Assembly (NCBI GenBank): GCA_035760665.1
Contig: DASTSN010000085.1
Location: 47,583-111,582, forward strand
Direction: 5' to 3'
Length of the DNA stretch: 64,000 nt
Source of the DNA: DASTSN01 sp035760665
GTDB lineage: Bacteria > Bacteroidota > Bacteroidia > Chitinophagales > Chitinophagaceae
In this document: positions 17,313 to 25,950 of the stretch, piece by piece
Layout of the letters: every line of letters begins with the position of its first letter
Numbering within the stretch: position 1 is the first letter of the stretch
Made by a program: the position numbers and the translations under genes
Notes under the pieces: model-generated
Seen by the model: only the letters and a program-made list of their open reading frames with translations
Databases searched by the model: none
What the model was told of the DNA's origin: nothing

Positions 17313-18584
17313 TTACCTGCGTTGTTCTGCTGCTTCGGCCATATCAGGAATGGCTTCTACTTTATATGCGCCGCTGTCCAGTTTTTTCTTGGTTTCACTG
17401 AATGCTTTCAGCGTAAGCGCAATATCCTCGTCGGTATGTACGGCTGTCGGAATCAGGCGATAAATAATATGGCCTTTCGGAATGACGGGGTACACTACGA
17501 TGGAACAAAATATGCCGTAATTTTCACGCAGGTCCATTACCATGGCAGTTGCTTCCGGCACATCGCCTTTCATATACACGGGGGTAACCACGGAATCTGT
17601 TTTACCGATATCAAAGCCGCGTTCTGTCAAACCTTTCTGGAGTTTTAGCGCATTGTCCCACAATTTTTCTTTCAGGGCCGGTTGTGTGCGCAGCAGTTCC
17701 AGCCTTTTGAGGTTACCGATCACCAGCGGCATCGGTAAGCTTTTGGCAAAGATCTGTGAACGGATATTATACCGGATGTAATCAATAATATTTGCATCAC
17801 CGGCAATAAAAGCGCCGATGGAAGCCATTGATTTGGCAAAGGTGGAAAAATAGAGGTCAATTTTATCCTGCACGCCCTGCTCTTCCCCGGCACCGGCGCC
17901 GGTTTTTCCCAATGTACCGAAGCCATGAGCGTCATCCACCAGCAGGCGGAACTCGAAACGGTCTTTCAGGGCTGCAATTTCTTTGAGTTTTCCCTGATCG
18001 CCGGCCATCCCAAACACACCCTCTGTAATTACCAGGATACCTCCGGCGTTTTGTTTTTCAATTAAGGCAGTAGCTCTTTGCAATTGCTTTTCCAGGTCGG
18101 CTACATCATTATGCTTGAAAACATAACGATGCCCGGCATGAAGGCGGAGCCCGTCAATGATGCAGGCATGACTTTCCGCATCGTACACAATCACGTCATG
18201 ACGGCTGCAAACCACATCTATCAGGCTTACCATGCCCTGGTATCCAAAATTGAGCAGGATGGCATCTTCTTTTTGTACAAACTCAGCCAGTTCTTTTTCC
18301 AACTGTTCGTGGTAGTTCGTGTTACCACTCATCATGCGGGCGCCCATGGGTAAAGCCAGCCCGAATTCTTTGGCCGCTTCCGCATCTGCTTTCCGCACTT
18401 CCGGATGATTGGCAAGCCCCAGGTAATTGTTCAGGCTCCAAACAATCATATCCTTTCCACGAAATTTCATGCGGCTGCTGATCTCGCCTTCCAGTTTTGG
18501 GAAAGCAAAATAACCATGGGCTCTTTCACGGTGCTGACCGATGGGGCCGTAATGCTTTACTAAACGTTCAAAAATATCTGCCAT
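17313..18584 (-). CDS. Alpha-oxoamine synthase family enzyme (AONS/KBL/serine palmitoyltransferase-like)
   Basis: A 423-residue fold-type I PLP enzyme that joins an amino acid to an acyl-CoA with loss of CO2. Family marks are SLNNYLGLANHP, NFGYQGM, the histidine that stacks on PLP in DAESHACIIDGLR, LLVDDAHGFGTLGKTGAG, and the PLP lysine in STFAKSMASIGAF. A close form occurs throughout Bacteroidota. Candidates are serine palmitoyltransferase (sphingolipids, made by this group), KBL or BioF; no bio genes adjoin, so BioF is less likely. A good promoter lies upstream at 18629-18658. Confidence 0.85.
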   Translation of the reverse strand: MADIFERLVKHYGPIGQHRERAHGYFAFPKLEGEISSRMKFRGKDMIVWSLNNYLGLANHPEVRKADAEAAKEFGLALPMGARMMSGNTNYHEQLEKELAEFVQKEDAILLNFGYQGMVSLIDVVCSRHDVIVYDAESHACIIDGLRLHAGHRYVFKHNDVADLEKQLQRATALIEKQNAGGILVITEGVFGMAGDQGKLKEIAALKDRFEFRLLVDDAHGFGTLGKTGAGAGEEQGVQDKIDLYFSTFAKSMASIGAFIAGDANIIDYIRYNIRSQIFAKSLPMPLVIGNLKRLELLRTQPALKEKLWDNALKLQKGLTERGFDIGKTDSVVTPVYMKGDVPEATAMVMDLRENYGIFCSIVVYPVIPKGHIIYRLIPTAVHTDEDIALTLKAFSETKKKLDSGAYKVEAIPDMAEAAEQRR

Positions 18585-18628
18585 ATTTCTAAAGGTCTTT
18601 AAAGTGAAGTGGTTTGAAATAAGTTGCG

Positions 18629-18658
18629 CAAAGTTAAGGTTTTAGCGTGGAACGTCAA
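18629..18658 (-). promoter_or_regulatory. Bacteroidota-type promoter of the oxoamine synthase gene
   Basis: On the minus strand TTG (18658-18656) is followed after 19 bases by TAACTTTG (18636-18629), matching the TTG/TAnnTTTG consensus and its spacing. The predicted start is about 35-40 bases before the ATG at 18584. Confidence 0.75.
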
Positions 18659-18735
18659 GACGGGTACAGCGCTGACTGCTGCTACCGGTAGTGTAAGTTT
18701 TTTTAGAGAAGGTCCATTTCGCAGCCTCAGTTGCG

Positions 18736-19890
18736 CTATGTGATTCGTAAACTGTTGCGCGGTTTTGAAATCAGTTTCAAAACGATCAAACCGATTATAC
18801 CTGCCAGCAAAGAACTGAATAAAATAGCAATTTTTGAATGAATGATAATGTCCTCATCCGGGAAGGCCAGCAAAGAAATAAAAATGGACATGGTAAATCC
18901 AATACCGCCCAGAATGCCTGCTCCAACAATATGTGCCCATTTGACGCCGCTTTGTAACCTGACCAGTTTCGTTTTTACCGCCAGCCAGCTAAAAAAAACA
19001 ATCCCGATAGGTTTGCCCAGGAACAGCCCGGCTATAATGCCAAGACTATTTGTTTCTGTCAGCCCGGAATAAAAATCTCCGGAAAAAACGATGCAGGTAT
19101 TGGCCAGTGCAAACAGCGGTATAATGATAAAGGCAACAGGTTTGTGCAAAAAGTGCTGGGTTTTCCAGGATACGGTCTTTTGTGAGCCATCCCCGAAAGG
19201 CATGGCAAATGCCAGCAATACACCGCTGATCGTGGCATGCACGCCGGATTGCAGCATGAAATACCACATAAAGACGCCCGGGATAAGATATGCCCAGAGA
19301 TTATGAATCTTTAATTTATTCAGGATGATCAGCCCGCCAAAAATCAGGGCGGCAAAAAACAGGTACGTCCCCGAAAGATTGCTGGTGTAGAAAAAGGCAA
19401 TAATTAAAATAGCGCCTAAATCATCAATGATGGCTAATGCAGTGAGAAATACTTTTAGCGAGCCCGGCACTTTTTTCCCTGCTAACGACAGCACCCCCAG
19501 GGCAAAGGCAATATCGGTGGCCATGGGAATGCCAAAGCCGTTTTGCGTGGATGTTCCGTAGTTGAGGCTGAGATGCATTAAGGCAGGAACCAGCATACCG
19601 CCTGCAGCGGCCAATACCGGAAGCAGCGCATTCCGAAGGCTTTTTAATTCACCATCATAAATTTCCCGTTCAATTTCCAGTCCTACCAATAAAAAGAAAA
19701 TGGTCATTAACCCGTCATTAATCCAGTGAGTGAGCGAATGACCGGCAAACTGGATATGCCAGAATGCCTGGTAGCCGGCCCCCAGCGATGAATTGGTAAC
19801 CAGCAATGAAAAAGCAGTGCAGGCTATCAGGATAAAACCCGAGGCTTTTTCACTGTTAAAAAATTCTGTAAATAGTCTTGTGATTCTCAT
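18736..19890 (-). CDS. nhaA: Na+/H+ antiporter NhaA
   Basis: NhaA exchanges two protons for one sodium ion across the inner membrane. The 384-residue protein has the expected run of about 12 membrane segments. Transport residues are in place: ATDIAFA (Asp126, like E. coli Asp133) and the aspartate pair in AIIDDLGA (Asp156, Asp157, like Asp163/164). The pH-response histidine region SGVHATISG is also present. No partner gene is nearby, so it appears to be a single-gene unit for sodium and pH balance. Confidence 0.95.
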   Translation of the reverse strand: MRITRLFTEFFNSEKASGFILIACTAFSLLVTNSSLGAGYQAFWHIQFAGHSLTHWINDGLMTIFFLLVGLEIEREIYDGELKSLRNALLPVLAAAGGMLVPALMHLSLNYGTSTQNGFGIPMATDIAFALGVLSLAGKKVPGSLKVFLTALAIIDDLGAILIIAFFYTSNLSGTYLFFAALIFGGLIILNKLKIHNLWAYLIPGVFMWYFMLQSGVHATISGVLLAFAMPFGDGSQKTVSWKTQHFLHKPVAFIIIPLFALANTCIVFSGDFYSGLTETNSLGIIAGLFLGKPIGIVFFSWLAVKTKLVRLQSGVKWAHIVGAGILGGIGFTMSIFISLLAFPDEDIIIHSKIAILFSSLLAGIIGLIVLKLISKPRNSLRIT

Positions 19891-19929
19891 CGTTTCTACA
19901 TTGGAGCGTAAATTAACAAAATTGCAATA

Positions 19930-19969
19930 AAAAAACCTGCCCTTTGCTGGTCATCAAAGGCAGGTTTTT
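19930..19969 (-). terminator. Intrinsic terminator between icd and nhaA
   Basis: CCTGCC(C)TTTG and CAAAGGCAGG pair with a single bulged base, flanked by an A-run and a T-run. It follows the minus-strand icd stop by about 70 bases and would keep icd transcription from entering nhaA. Confidence 0.75.
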
Positions 19970-20037
19970 GAAAAATGAATGATGTGTAACGTGGATGAAT
20001 TATAGCAATCCTGCACCTGTTGTTCGTGCAGTTGCTA

Positions 20038-21267
20038 TCAGCCTAATTTTGCTTTCAAGTTTGTGTCGAGTGCATCCAGGAATTCTTCTGTATACAAATA
20101 ATGTTCACCGTGATTCACTTTATTTCCATGGATACACACGGCCAGGTCTTTGGTCATTTTACCGCTTTCCACGGTTTCAATACACACAGTTTCTAATGCA
20201 TTGGCAAAATTGATCAGCGGCTGGTTATTGTCAAGCTTACCGCGGAAGGCCAGCCCTCTTGTCCAGGCAAAAATGGATGCGATCGGGTTGGTGGATGTGG
20301 GTTTGCCCGCCTGGTGATCACGGTAGTGCCTTGTTACCGTTCCGTGAGCTGCTTCGGCCTCCAGAGTTTTACCGTCAGGTGTCACCAGCACCGATGTCAT
20401 CAGGCCCAGTGATCCAAATCCCTGTGCCACGCTGTCGCTCTGCACGTCGCCATCATAATTCTTGCAGGCCCATACAAAATTTCCATTCCACTTCAGGGCG
20501 CTGGCCACCATGTCATCAATGAGGCGGTGCTCATATGTAATACCGGCTGCATCAAATGCAGACTTGAATTCTTTTTCATATATCTCCTGGAAAATATCTT
20601 TGAACCGTCCGTCATATTTTTTCAGGATGGTATTTTTTGTGGAGAGGTACAGGGGCCATTTTTTGTTGAGCGCCATGTTAAAACAACTCCGTGCAAACCC
20701 ACGGATGCTTTCGTCTGTATTGTACATACTCAGGGCCACGCCACCGCCTTTGAACTGGAACACTTCGTGCTCGATTACCGTACCATCTTCTCCTTCAAAT
20801 TTTACCGTTAATTTTCCTTTGCCCGGCACTACAAAATCGGTAGCCCGGTACTGGTCGCCAAAGGCGTGACGGCCGACAATGATCGGGGCAGTCCAGTTGC
20901 TCACCAGTCGAGGCACATTTTTAATCACAATTGGCTCACGAAATACAGTGCCGTCCAGGATATTGCGGATGGTTCCGTTCGGGCTCTTCCACATTTGCTT
21001 CAGGTTAAATTCTTTTACCCGTGCTTCGTCGGGGGTTATGGTGGCGCATTTGATACCCACACCGTATTCTTTAATGGCATTGGCAGCATCAATGGTAACC
21101 TGGTCATTTGTCTGGTCTCGGTATTCGATGCCCAGGTCGTAATATTTTATATCAATATCCAGGTATGGGAGGATCAGCTTGTCCTTTATAAATTTCCAGA
21201 TTATTCTCGTCATTTCATCACCATCCAGTTCCACAACAGGGTTCGTTACTTTAATCTTTTGTGCCAT
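20038..21267 (-). CDS. icd: NADP-dependent isocitrate dehydrogenase (eukaryotic-like type)
   Basis: The enzyme oxidises isocitrate to 2-oxoglutarate and makes NADPH. At 409 residues, with MAQKIKVTNPVVELDGDEMTRI at the start, it belongs to the mitochondrial/cytosolic-like homodimeric class and not the E. coli class. Substrate-binding SPNGTIRNILDGTVFREPI, the metal-binding region DDMVASALKWNG, and HGTVTRHYRDHQAGKPTSTNP in the cofactor site are all present. It is a single-gene unit. TAGCTTTG at 21328-21321 on the minus strand, about 55 bases before the ATG, is a likely -7 element, although no TTG lies at the ideal distance. Confidence 0.96.
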   Translation of the reverse strand: MAQKIKVTNPVVELDGDEMTRIIWKFIKDKLILPYLDIDIKYYDLGIEYRDQTNDQVTIDAANAIKEYGVGIKCATITPDEARVKEFNLKQMWKSPNGTIRNILDGTVFREPIVIKNVPRLVSNWTAPIIVGRHAFGDQYRATDFVVPGKGKLTVKFEGEDGTVIEHEVFQFKGGGVALSMYNTDESIRGFARSCFNMALNKKWPLYLSTKNTILKKYDGRFKDIFQEIYEKEFKSAFDAAGITYEHRLIDDMVASALKWNGNFVWACKNYDGDVQSDSVAQGFGSLGLMTSVLVTPDGKTLEAEAAHGTVTRHYRDHQAGKPTSTNPIASIFAWTRGLAFRGKLDNNQPLINFANALETVCIETVESGKMTKDLAVCIHGNKVNHGEHYLYTEEFLDALDTNLKAKLG

Positions 21268-21476
21268 GATTTGCCAATAATTTGAGTGTAAATAAATAGC
21301 TGCATTTCTGTGCAGGGATGCAAAGCTAAACTATTCAGGCAAAGTTGTATCGTTCTCGATAAGATCGGGTATAGTTTTTGAACAGAGATAATTAGGTTAA
21401 TGCCGGCCAGCAATTGGTCAATTTTCGGAAAAAAATAAATGGGTAGACAGTGATCTTAAAATTGATTGAAATCAAC

Positions 21477-21484
21477 TAAATTTG
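21477..21484 (+). promoter_or_regulatory. -7 promoter element of the Crp/Fnr gene
   Basis: TAAATTTG is a full match to the Bacteroidota -7 element and lies 27 bases before the ATG at 21512. No TTG is at the usual distance; the nearest is 8-12 bases upstream. Its presence argues against the TTG at 21482 being the start codon, because that codon is inside the promoter. Confidence 0.6.
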
Positions 21485-21511
21485 CGTGTTTTAAGGACAC
21501 TTAGTAGCAAA

Positions 21512-22111
21512 ATGGATATATCAAAACCTTTTCTGGAATACCTCAGAAAATTTGTCGATTTAAGCGACGAAGAATACCAGGAACTTATTTTCCCATACGT
21601 TCAAATCAGGCGTTTCGGCAAACGAGACATTATCACGAGATCGGGTGAAACCGAAGAGTATTTTAATTATATACTGCGGGGGCTGGTCAGAAAATTTTAC
21701 AAAAAAGGGGTGGAGGAAATCAATACACAGCTTTCGTTTGAGGGCCATATTATTCATTCCCAGGAATCTTTTCACAGCCGTACGCCCTCGGAGTATTTTG
21801 TAGAATCTATCGAGCCTACCACCTTTGTATCCATTACGTACGACGACCTGGAAAAAATTTACAAGTCTTCCCAAAAAATGGAACACCTGGGCCGGCTGAT
21901 CATCACCCATACCATGGTGCTGAAAGATCGTTGGCAGATGCGGCTGATACAACATTCGCCAAGGGAACGTTTTATTGATTTTGTGCAAAAGAATCCTGAA
22001 CTGCTACAACGGGTACCGCAAAAATTCCTGGCATCCTATTTAAACATCAAGCCTGAGACATTCAGCCGGTTTAAGCACCTGGTTCGTTCCGGTTCAAAAG
22101 CTGCCATTTAA
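21512..22111 (+). CDS. Crp/Fnr-family transcription regulator
   Basis: A 199-residue regulator with an N-terminal cyclic-nucleotide-binding-like beta-roll (RRFGKRDIITRSGETEEYFNYILRGLVRKFY) and a C-terminal helix-turn-helix (VPQKFLASYLNIKPETFSRFKH). There are no clustered cysteines for an Fe-S cluster, so it is not an Fnr oxygen sensor, and the cAMP-contact arginine/serine motif is not evident. This is the common Bacteroidota type with unknown ligand. The start ATG at 21512 is chosen because the upstream TTG lies inside a -7 promoter box. No target can be named. Confidence 0.85.
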   Translation: MDISKPFLEYLRKFVDLSDEEYQELIFPYVQIRRFGKRDIITRSGETEEYFNYILRGLVRKFYKKGVEEINTQLSFEGHIIHSQESFHSRTPSEYFVESIEPTTFVSITYDDLEKIYKSSQKMEHLGRLIITHTMVLKDRWQMRLIQHSPRERFIDFVQKNPELLQRVPQKFLASYLNIKPETFSRFKHLVRSGSKAAI

Positions 22112-22154
22112 GAGCTACTGACACATAGCGACCAATCATTGCTCGGCAACCCGT

Positions 22155-24047
22155 TTATACATTCACGATGAGTACGGGAATTTTCAGCTCGTGCCTAACG
22201 GCATCGATGGTTTCACCGTAAAACCAGTCCTTCAAACCACTGTGGCCATGGGCGCCAATGACCAGCATGTCTGCATGATTTTCTTTTACCAGTCGTACAA
22301 TTTCTTTTGCGCGGTGGTGAAAGCCTAACACGGCTTTTGCCTGGTATCCCATTTGTTCAATTCGCTGTACATAATGATCAAGGTGCTCCTGGTCCTTCCG
22401 CGTTTCCAGGTCGTCTGTTTGGGTGCCCAATACCTTGCTGGGTGCGCTTTCCACTACGTGGATCAGCAGGAAGGAACTATTCTTATTTGCCTGCCCGATG
22501 GCGTGGGATAAAACTTTTTCATCCTTTGTGCTGAATTCAAGTGCCACGGCAATTGTATTATATTCAGGCGTTGTAATTTTTTCAAGTCCTGCTGCCTCGG
22601 GGTGCACCTGCAGGGGAATATCACGTCGGCGCCTGCCTGTAAGTGGGTAAATGATGGTGATCAGTAACAACGCCACAAACAACAAGCCACTCAGTACGAT
22701 GACAGTTTTCCAGAATAGATTATCAGACGATAAAAAATAGGAACTGGCCTGTTCGGTAACCATCCGTATATTAAGATAAACCAGAACAGCTGTAACAATC
22801 CAGGCGGCAGCTTTTGTGGCCGGCCTGATTGCAAATATTCCCATTTTATGCTTATCGCTGACAAAATGAATTAGTGGTATCATGGCAAATCCCAGTTGCA
22901 GGCTCAGAATTACCTGGCTTAAAATCAGCAGGCTGTCTACATCGTTTTCGCCTTTGACCAGGATGACAACAACTGCCGGAATAATGGCCAGCAACCTTGT
23001 CATTAATCTGCGGATCCAGGGGTTGATCCGCAAACGCAGGTAGCCTTCCATCACAATTTGGCCGGCCAGCGTACCGGTAACGGTAGAACTCTGCCCGGCT
23101 GCAATTAGTGCAATAGCAAATAATTTAGGAGCAATATCCGAGCCCAGCATTTTATTCAGCAGTTCATGGGCTGTTTTAATTTCTGCCACATCTGTGCGGC
23201 CTGTTTTGAAAAAAACAGATGCTGCAAGAATAAGAATTGCTGCATTGACCAGGAAAGCCAGGTTGAGCGCAACCGTACTGTCGATAAAATTCAGTTTTAA
23301 AGCGTGCCGGATGCCTTTTTCGTCACGTTTGATTTTCCTGGTTTGTACCAGGGCAGAATGCAGGTACAGGTTGTGCGGCATAACGGTGGCGCCAATGATG
23401 CCGATGGCTATGTACAGCGCTTCCTTACCCGGCAGCCGGGGTACGAAGCCGCTTGCGATTTCTTGAAAGGCCGGCTTGGCCAGGATGATTTCTATCAGAA
23501 ATGACAGGCCAATGATGGCCACCAGGCCAATAATAAAGGCTTCCATTTTCCGGATGCCGAGGCTTTGCAGGAACAGCAGTAAAAATGTATCCAGAACAGT
23601 AATCAGAACAGCGTATACCAAAGGTATACCGGTAAGCAACTGGATACCGATGGCCATACCAAGCACTTCGGCCAGGTCGCAGGCTGCAATGGCTATTTCA
23701 GCTAAAACATACAAGGCTAAATTGATGTATTTGGGAAAGGTTTCCCGGTTGGCCTGCGCAAGATCCCGGCCGGCCACTACGCCCAGCCGGGCCGAAAGAT
23801 TTTGCAACAACAAGGCCATCAAGTTGCTCATGAGCAGCACCCAAATGAGTGTGTAACCGAATTGACTGCCGCCCTGAAGGTCGGTGGCCCAGTTGCCCGG
23901 GTCCATATACCCCACACTCACGAGGTAAGCGGGTCCGAAAAATGCCAGCATCCTTCTCCACACCGGTTTGTGGGAGAGGGTGGTGTCCACACTGCCATGT
24001 ACGTCACCCAGTGAGTTATGCGTGTGTGTATGTCCGTTACGCGTCAT
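22155..24047 (-). CDS. mntH: Nramp-type Mn2+/Fe2+ transporter fused to a C-terminal UspA domain
   Basis: A 630-residue fusion. Residues 1-27 carry five histidines, a possible metal-loading tail. Residues ~33-470 are an Nramp/MntH proton-coupled metal transporter: DPGNW at 49-53 (metal ligands in the first helix), MPHN at 223-226 (sixth helix) and EIAIAACDLAEVLG at about 117-130. After a short linker, residues ~496-630 form a universal stress protein domain starting YNTIAVALEF, with GAHGHSGLKDWFYGET near the end, close to the ATP-binding G-2x-G-9x-G pattern. The gene overlaps the MntR-like regulator start by 11 bases. The stress domain may sense nucleotide and gate uptake; this is inference. 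Confidence 0.93.
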   Translation of the reverse strand: MTRNGHTHTHNSLGDVHGSVDTTLSHKPVWRRMLAFFGPAYLVSVGYMDPGNWATDLQGGSQFGYTLIWVLLMSNLMALLLQNLSARLGVVAGRDLAQANRETFPKYINLALYVLAEIAIAACDLAEVLGMAIGIQLLTGIPLVYAVLITVLDTFLLLFLQSLGIRKMEAFIIGLVAIIGLSFLIEIILAKPAFQEIASGFVPRLPGKEALYIAIGIIGATVMPHNLYLHSALVQTRKIKRDEKGIRHALKLNFIDSTVALNLAFLVNAAILILAASVFFKTGRTDVAEIKTAHELLNKMLGSDIAPKLFAIALIAAGQSSTVTGTLAGQIVMEGYLRLRINPWIRRLMTRLLAIIPAVVVILVKGENDVDSLLILSQVILSLQLGFAMIPLIHFVSDKHKMGIFAIRPATKAAAWIVTAVLVYLNIRMVTEQASSYFLSSDNLFWKTVIVLSGLLFVALLLITIIYPLTGRRRRDIPLQVHPEAAGLEKITTPEYNTIAVALEFSTKDEKVLSHAIGQANKNSSFLLIHVVESAPSKVLGTQTDDLETRKDQEHLDHYVQRIEQMGYQAKAVLGFHHRAKEIVRLVKENHADMLVIGAHGHSGLKDWFYGETIDAVRHELKIPVLIVNV

Positions 24048-24699
24048 ACTTTACAAAAATGTTTTTTGCCAGTTCCCCGCTAATGTTCACAGGTGCCTGC
24101 TGGCGGATTTTAACATCGATCGATTGATCGAAGCTGAATTTCTTTTTTACTTCCAGTTTGGTGCCGATGGCGATGTGTTTGTGACGCAGCAGCTCCAGCA
24201 TGCCGCGTGACTGGTTGCTGACCTGGCAAACGGTTGCTACTTTATGCAAGGGAAGATCGGCCAGGCTGACTTGCTGATTGTTTTCCATCCTTCCGTTTAT
24301 ATCGGGAATCGGGTCGCCGTGCGGATCAAATTTGGGATATCCCAGGAAAGCATCCAGTTTATCAACCAGTTTACGGCTGCTTACATGCTCCAGTTCCTCT
24401 GCAATGGCATGCACCTCGTCCCAGTCAAATTTTAGTTTTTCCGCCAGGAAAAACTCCCACAGGCGGTGCCTGCGTATGATGCCGAGTGCAGCTTTGGTGC
24501 CTTCATTGTTTAACCGAAAGCCCCGGTATGGCTGGTAGTGTACAAGCTTTTTTGCTTTGAGTTTTTTCAGCATGTCGGTAATGGAGGCGGGCTTGGCGAC
24601 CAGTTGCTGTGCCAGGGCATTTGTCGTGACCGTTTCCCCGTGAGCCTGCAGATGGTAAATCGTCTTGATATAATTTTCTTCGCTACTGGATAAGTTCAT
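24037..24699 (-). CDS. mntR: DtxR/MntR-family metal-dependent repressor
   Basis: A 220-residue regulator: N-terminal winged helix (SSSEENYIKTIYHLQ, VTTNALAQQLVAKPASITDMLKKL), dimerisation/metal domain with HRLWEFFLAEKL, EVHAIAEELEHV and GYPKFDPHGDPIP, and a C-terminal FeoA/SH3-like domain (SLADLPLHKVATVCQV). Such proteins bind Mn2+ or Fe2+ and then repress uptake genes. It is immediately upstream of and overlapping the Nramp gene, and a palindrome lies four bases before its ATG, so it probably represses its own operon. Metal choice (Mn versus Fe) cannot be settled by eye. Confidence 0.93.
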   Translation of the reverse strand: MNLSSSEENYIKTIYHLQAHGETVTTNALAQQLVAKPASITDMLKKLKAKKLVHYQPYRGFRLNNEGTKAALGIIRRHRLWEFFLAEKLKFDWDEVHAIAEELEHVSSRKLVDKLDAFLGYPKFDPHGDPIPDINGRMENNQQVSLADLPLHKVATVCQVSNQSRGMLELLRHKHIAIGTKLEVKKKFSFDQSIDVKIRQQAPVNISGELAKNIFVKYDA

Positions 24700-24702
24700 A
24701 TC

Positions 24703-24731
24703 GTCTAAATAAATGTTTAGACAAACCTAAA
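24703..24731. promoter_or_regulatory. Candidate MntR/DtxR operator
   Basis: GTCTAAA (24703-24709) and TTTAGAC (24716-24722) form a perfect 7-bp inverted repeat with a six-base spacer. A third half-site CTAAA at 24727-24731 makes a second inverted repeat with TTTAG at 24716-24720. The three half-sites are spaced exactly 11 bases apart with alternating direction, one helical turn each. DtxR-type boxes also use TTAGG-like half-sites. Position just before the regulator ATG supports autoregulation. Confidence 0.65.
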
Positions 24732-24761
24732 AAATATTTTTTGCATCACCAACAATTATTC

Positions 24762-24793
24762 TTTTGAAGGCAGGGGCAAATGAATTATATTCG
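24762..24793 (+). promoter_or_regulatory. Bacteroidota-type promoter of the lipoprotein gene
   Basis: TTTTG (24762-24766) is followed after 19 bases by TATATTCG (24786-24793), one base from the TAnnTTTG consensus. Transcription would start near 24800, which rules out the ATG at 24764 as the start of the lipoprotein and supports 24812 or 24833. Confidence 0.65.
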
Positions 24794-24811
24794 GTTTCTC
24801 ATTTTGCCTAT

Positions 24812-25807
24812 ATGCGATTGCAGAAACTGTGCATGAAATCAGCTTTTTTTTTGTTCATCTTACTGGTATGCCTCTCTGGCTGCAAAGGAAAAAAGGTTTC
24901 ATTGACGGGGAATGAGCCGGTAGAAATCAGTGATTTCCTCGATTCTTTTGCGCCGGTAAAACTGCCCTTCCAGGTTGCAGACAGTTCTTTTAGCCGGCGG
25001 GAAAATGATTCACTCCTGATCGGGTATAAAGTATTTACGCAGTTTGTACCTGATAGCGTGTTGGCCAAAGAGTTTGGAAAAGGCATTCATCCCAAAATAT
25101 ATCCGGTGGGCAAAGTGGTGTCAGATAAAAAAGAAACCTACCTGTTTATAAAACTGATTCACGGGAATAAAAAAATTATTGACGTAGCCTGTTTTGACAA
25201 AAAGAATCAGTTTATTGCTGCAATGCCATTTTTGCAAACAGACCAGTTGGCGGCTACTGCGCAGGTCAGCAGTATGGATAAAAATTTTACACTTTTCAAA
25301 AATATTACCCGTAAAAATCCAAACGGTTCTGTGAGCGAAGGCAAGGATGTATATGTGTTAAATGCGGACGGCAAAAACTTTATGCTCATAATGACCGATG
25401 CATTGGATGCAAAACCGGCAGAACTGATCAACCCCATTGACACGTTGCCCAGGAAGAACAAGTTTTCTGCGGATTATGTAAAAAATAAAACAAATTTGAT
25501 TTCTGTCCGGGATGGATTGCGTCCCGGGCGCATTATTTTTTTCATACATTTCGAAGACACAAAGGCCGATTGTACCGGGGAGTTGAAAGGAGAGGCCTCT
25601 TTTGTTTCGGCAAACAAAGCAGTGTACCGTTCAGCCGGTGATCCCTGTGTGCTGGAACTAACTTTTACCAGCAGCGCAGCTACTATGAAAGAACTGGAAG
25701 GCTGTGGTTCTCACCGGGGATTGCGCTGCTTGTTTAACGGCACTTTCCCGCGCAAGAAAGAAGCAAAGAAAAAACAATTGACAAAGAAATCAACTTTGCA
25801 TAAGTAA
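24812..25807 (+). CDS. Lipoprotein of unknown function
   Basis: About 331 residues from the ATG at 24812; the ATG at 24833 is nearly as likely. The signal peptide MKSAFFLFILLVCLSGC ends in the lipobox LSGC. The mature part begins KGKKVSLTGNEPVEISDFLDSF and shows no motif I know. The C-terminus is strongly basic (RKKEAKKKQLTKKSTLHK), unusual for a lipoprotein and possibly for contact with nucleic acid, envelope polymers or acidic proteins. It is divergent from the metal regulator and stands alone. Confidence 0.75.
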   Translation: MRLQKLCMKSAFFLFILLVCLSGCKGKKVSLTGNEPVEISDFLDSFAPVKLPFQVADSSFSRRENDSLLIGYKVFTQFVPDSVLAKEFGKGIHPKIYPVGKVVSDKKETYLFIKLIHGNKKIIDVACFDKKNQFIAAMPFLQTDQLAATAQVSSMDKNFTLFKNITRKNPNGSVSEGKDVYVLNADGKNFMLIMTDALDAKPAELINPIDTLPRKNKFSADYVKNKTNLISVRDGLRPGRIIFFIHFEDTKADCTGELKGEASFVSANKAVYRSAGDPCVLELTFTSSAATMKELEGCGSHRGLRCLFNGTFPRKKEAKKKQLTKKSTLHK

Positions 25808-25950
25808 GGTAATTATTGTTTATTGCGCCGCTTGGTAAACGTATTTGCAGGAGAATTTGCTGTTCGTAATTTCTTCGTTCAAACCGGGCTGAATTACAAA
25901 TTTGCGCTTATATTGCGCTGCCTTTGTGTAAAACAAACACATAACACACC

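Noticed and set aside
17214..17648. 144-codon plus-strand frame
   Set aside because: It is antisense to the 3' half of the oxoamine synthase, whose family motifs are clear on the other strand.
24764..24811. Upstream start of the 331-residue lipoprotein
   Set aside because: These codons overlap the -33 and -7 promoter elements and the added residues do not fit a signal peptide.
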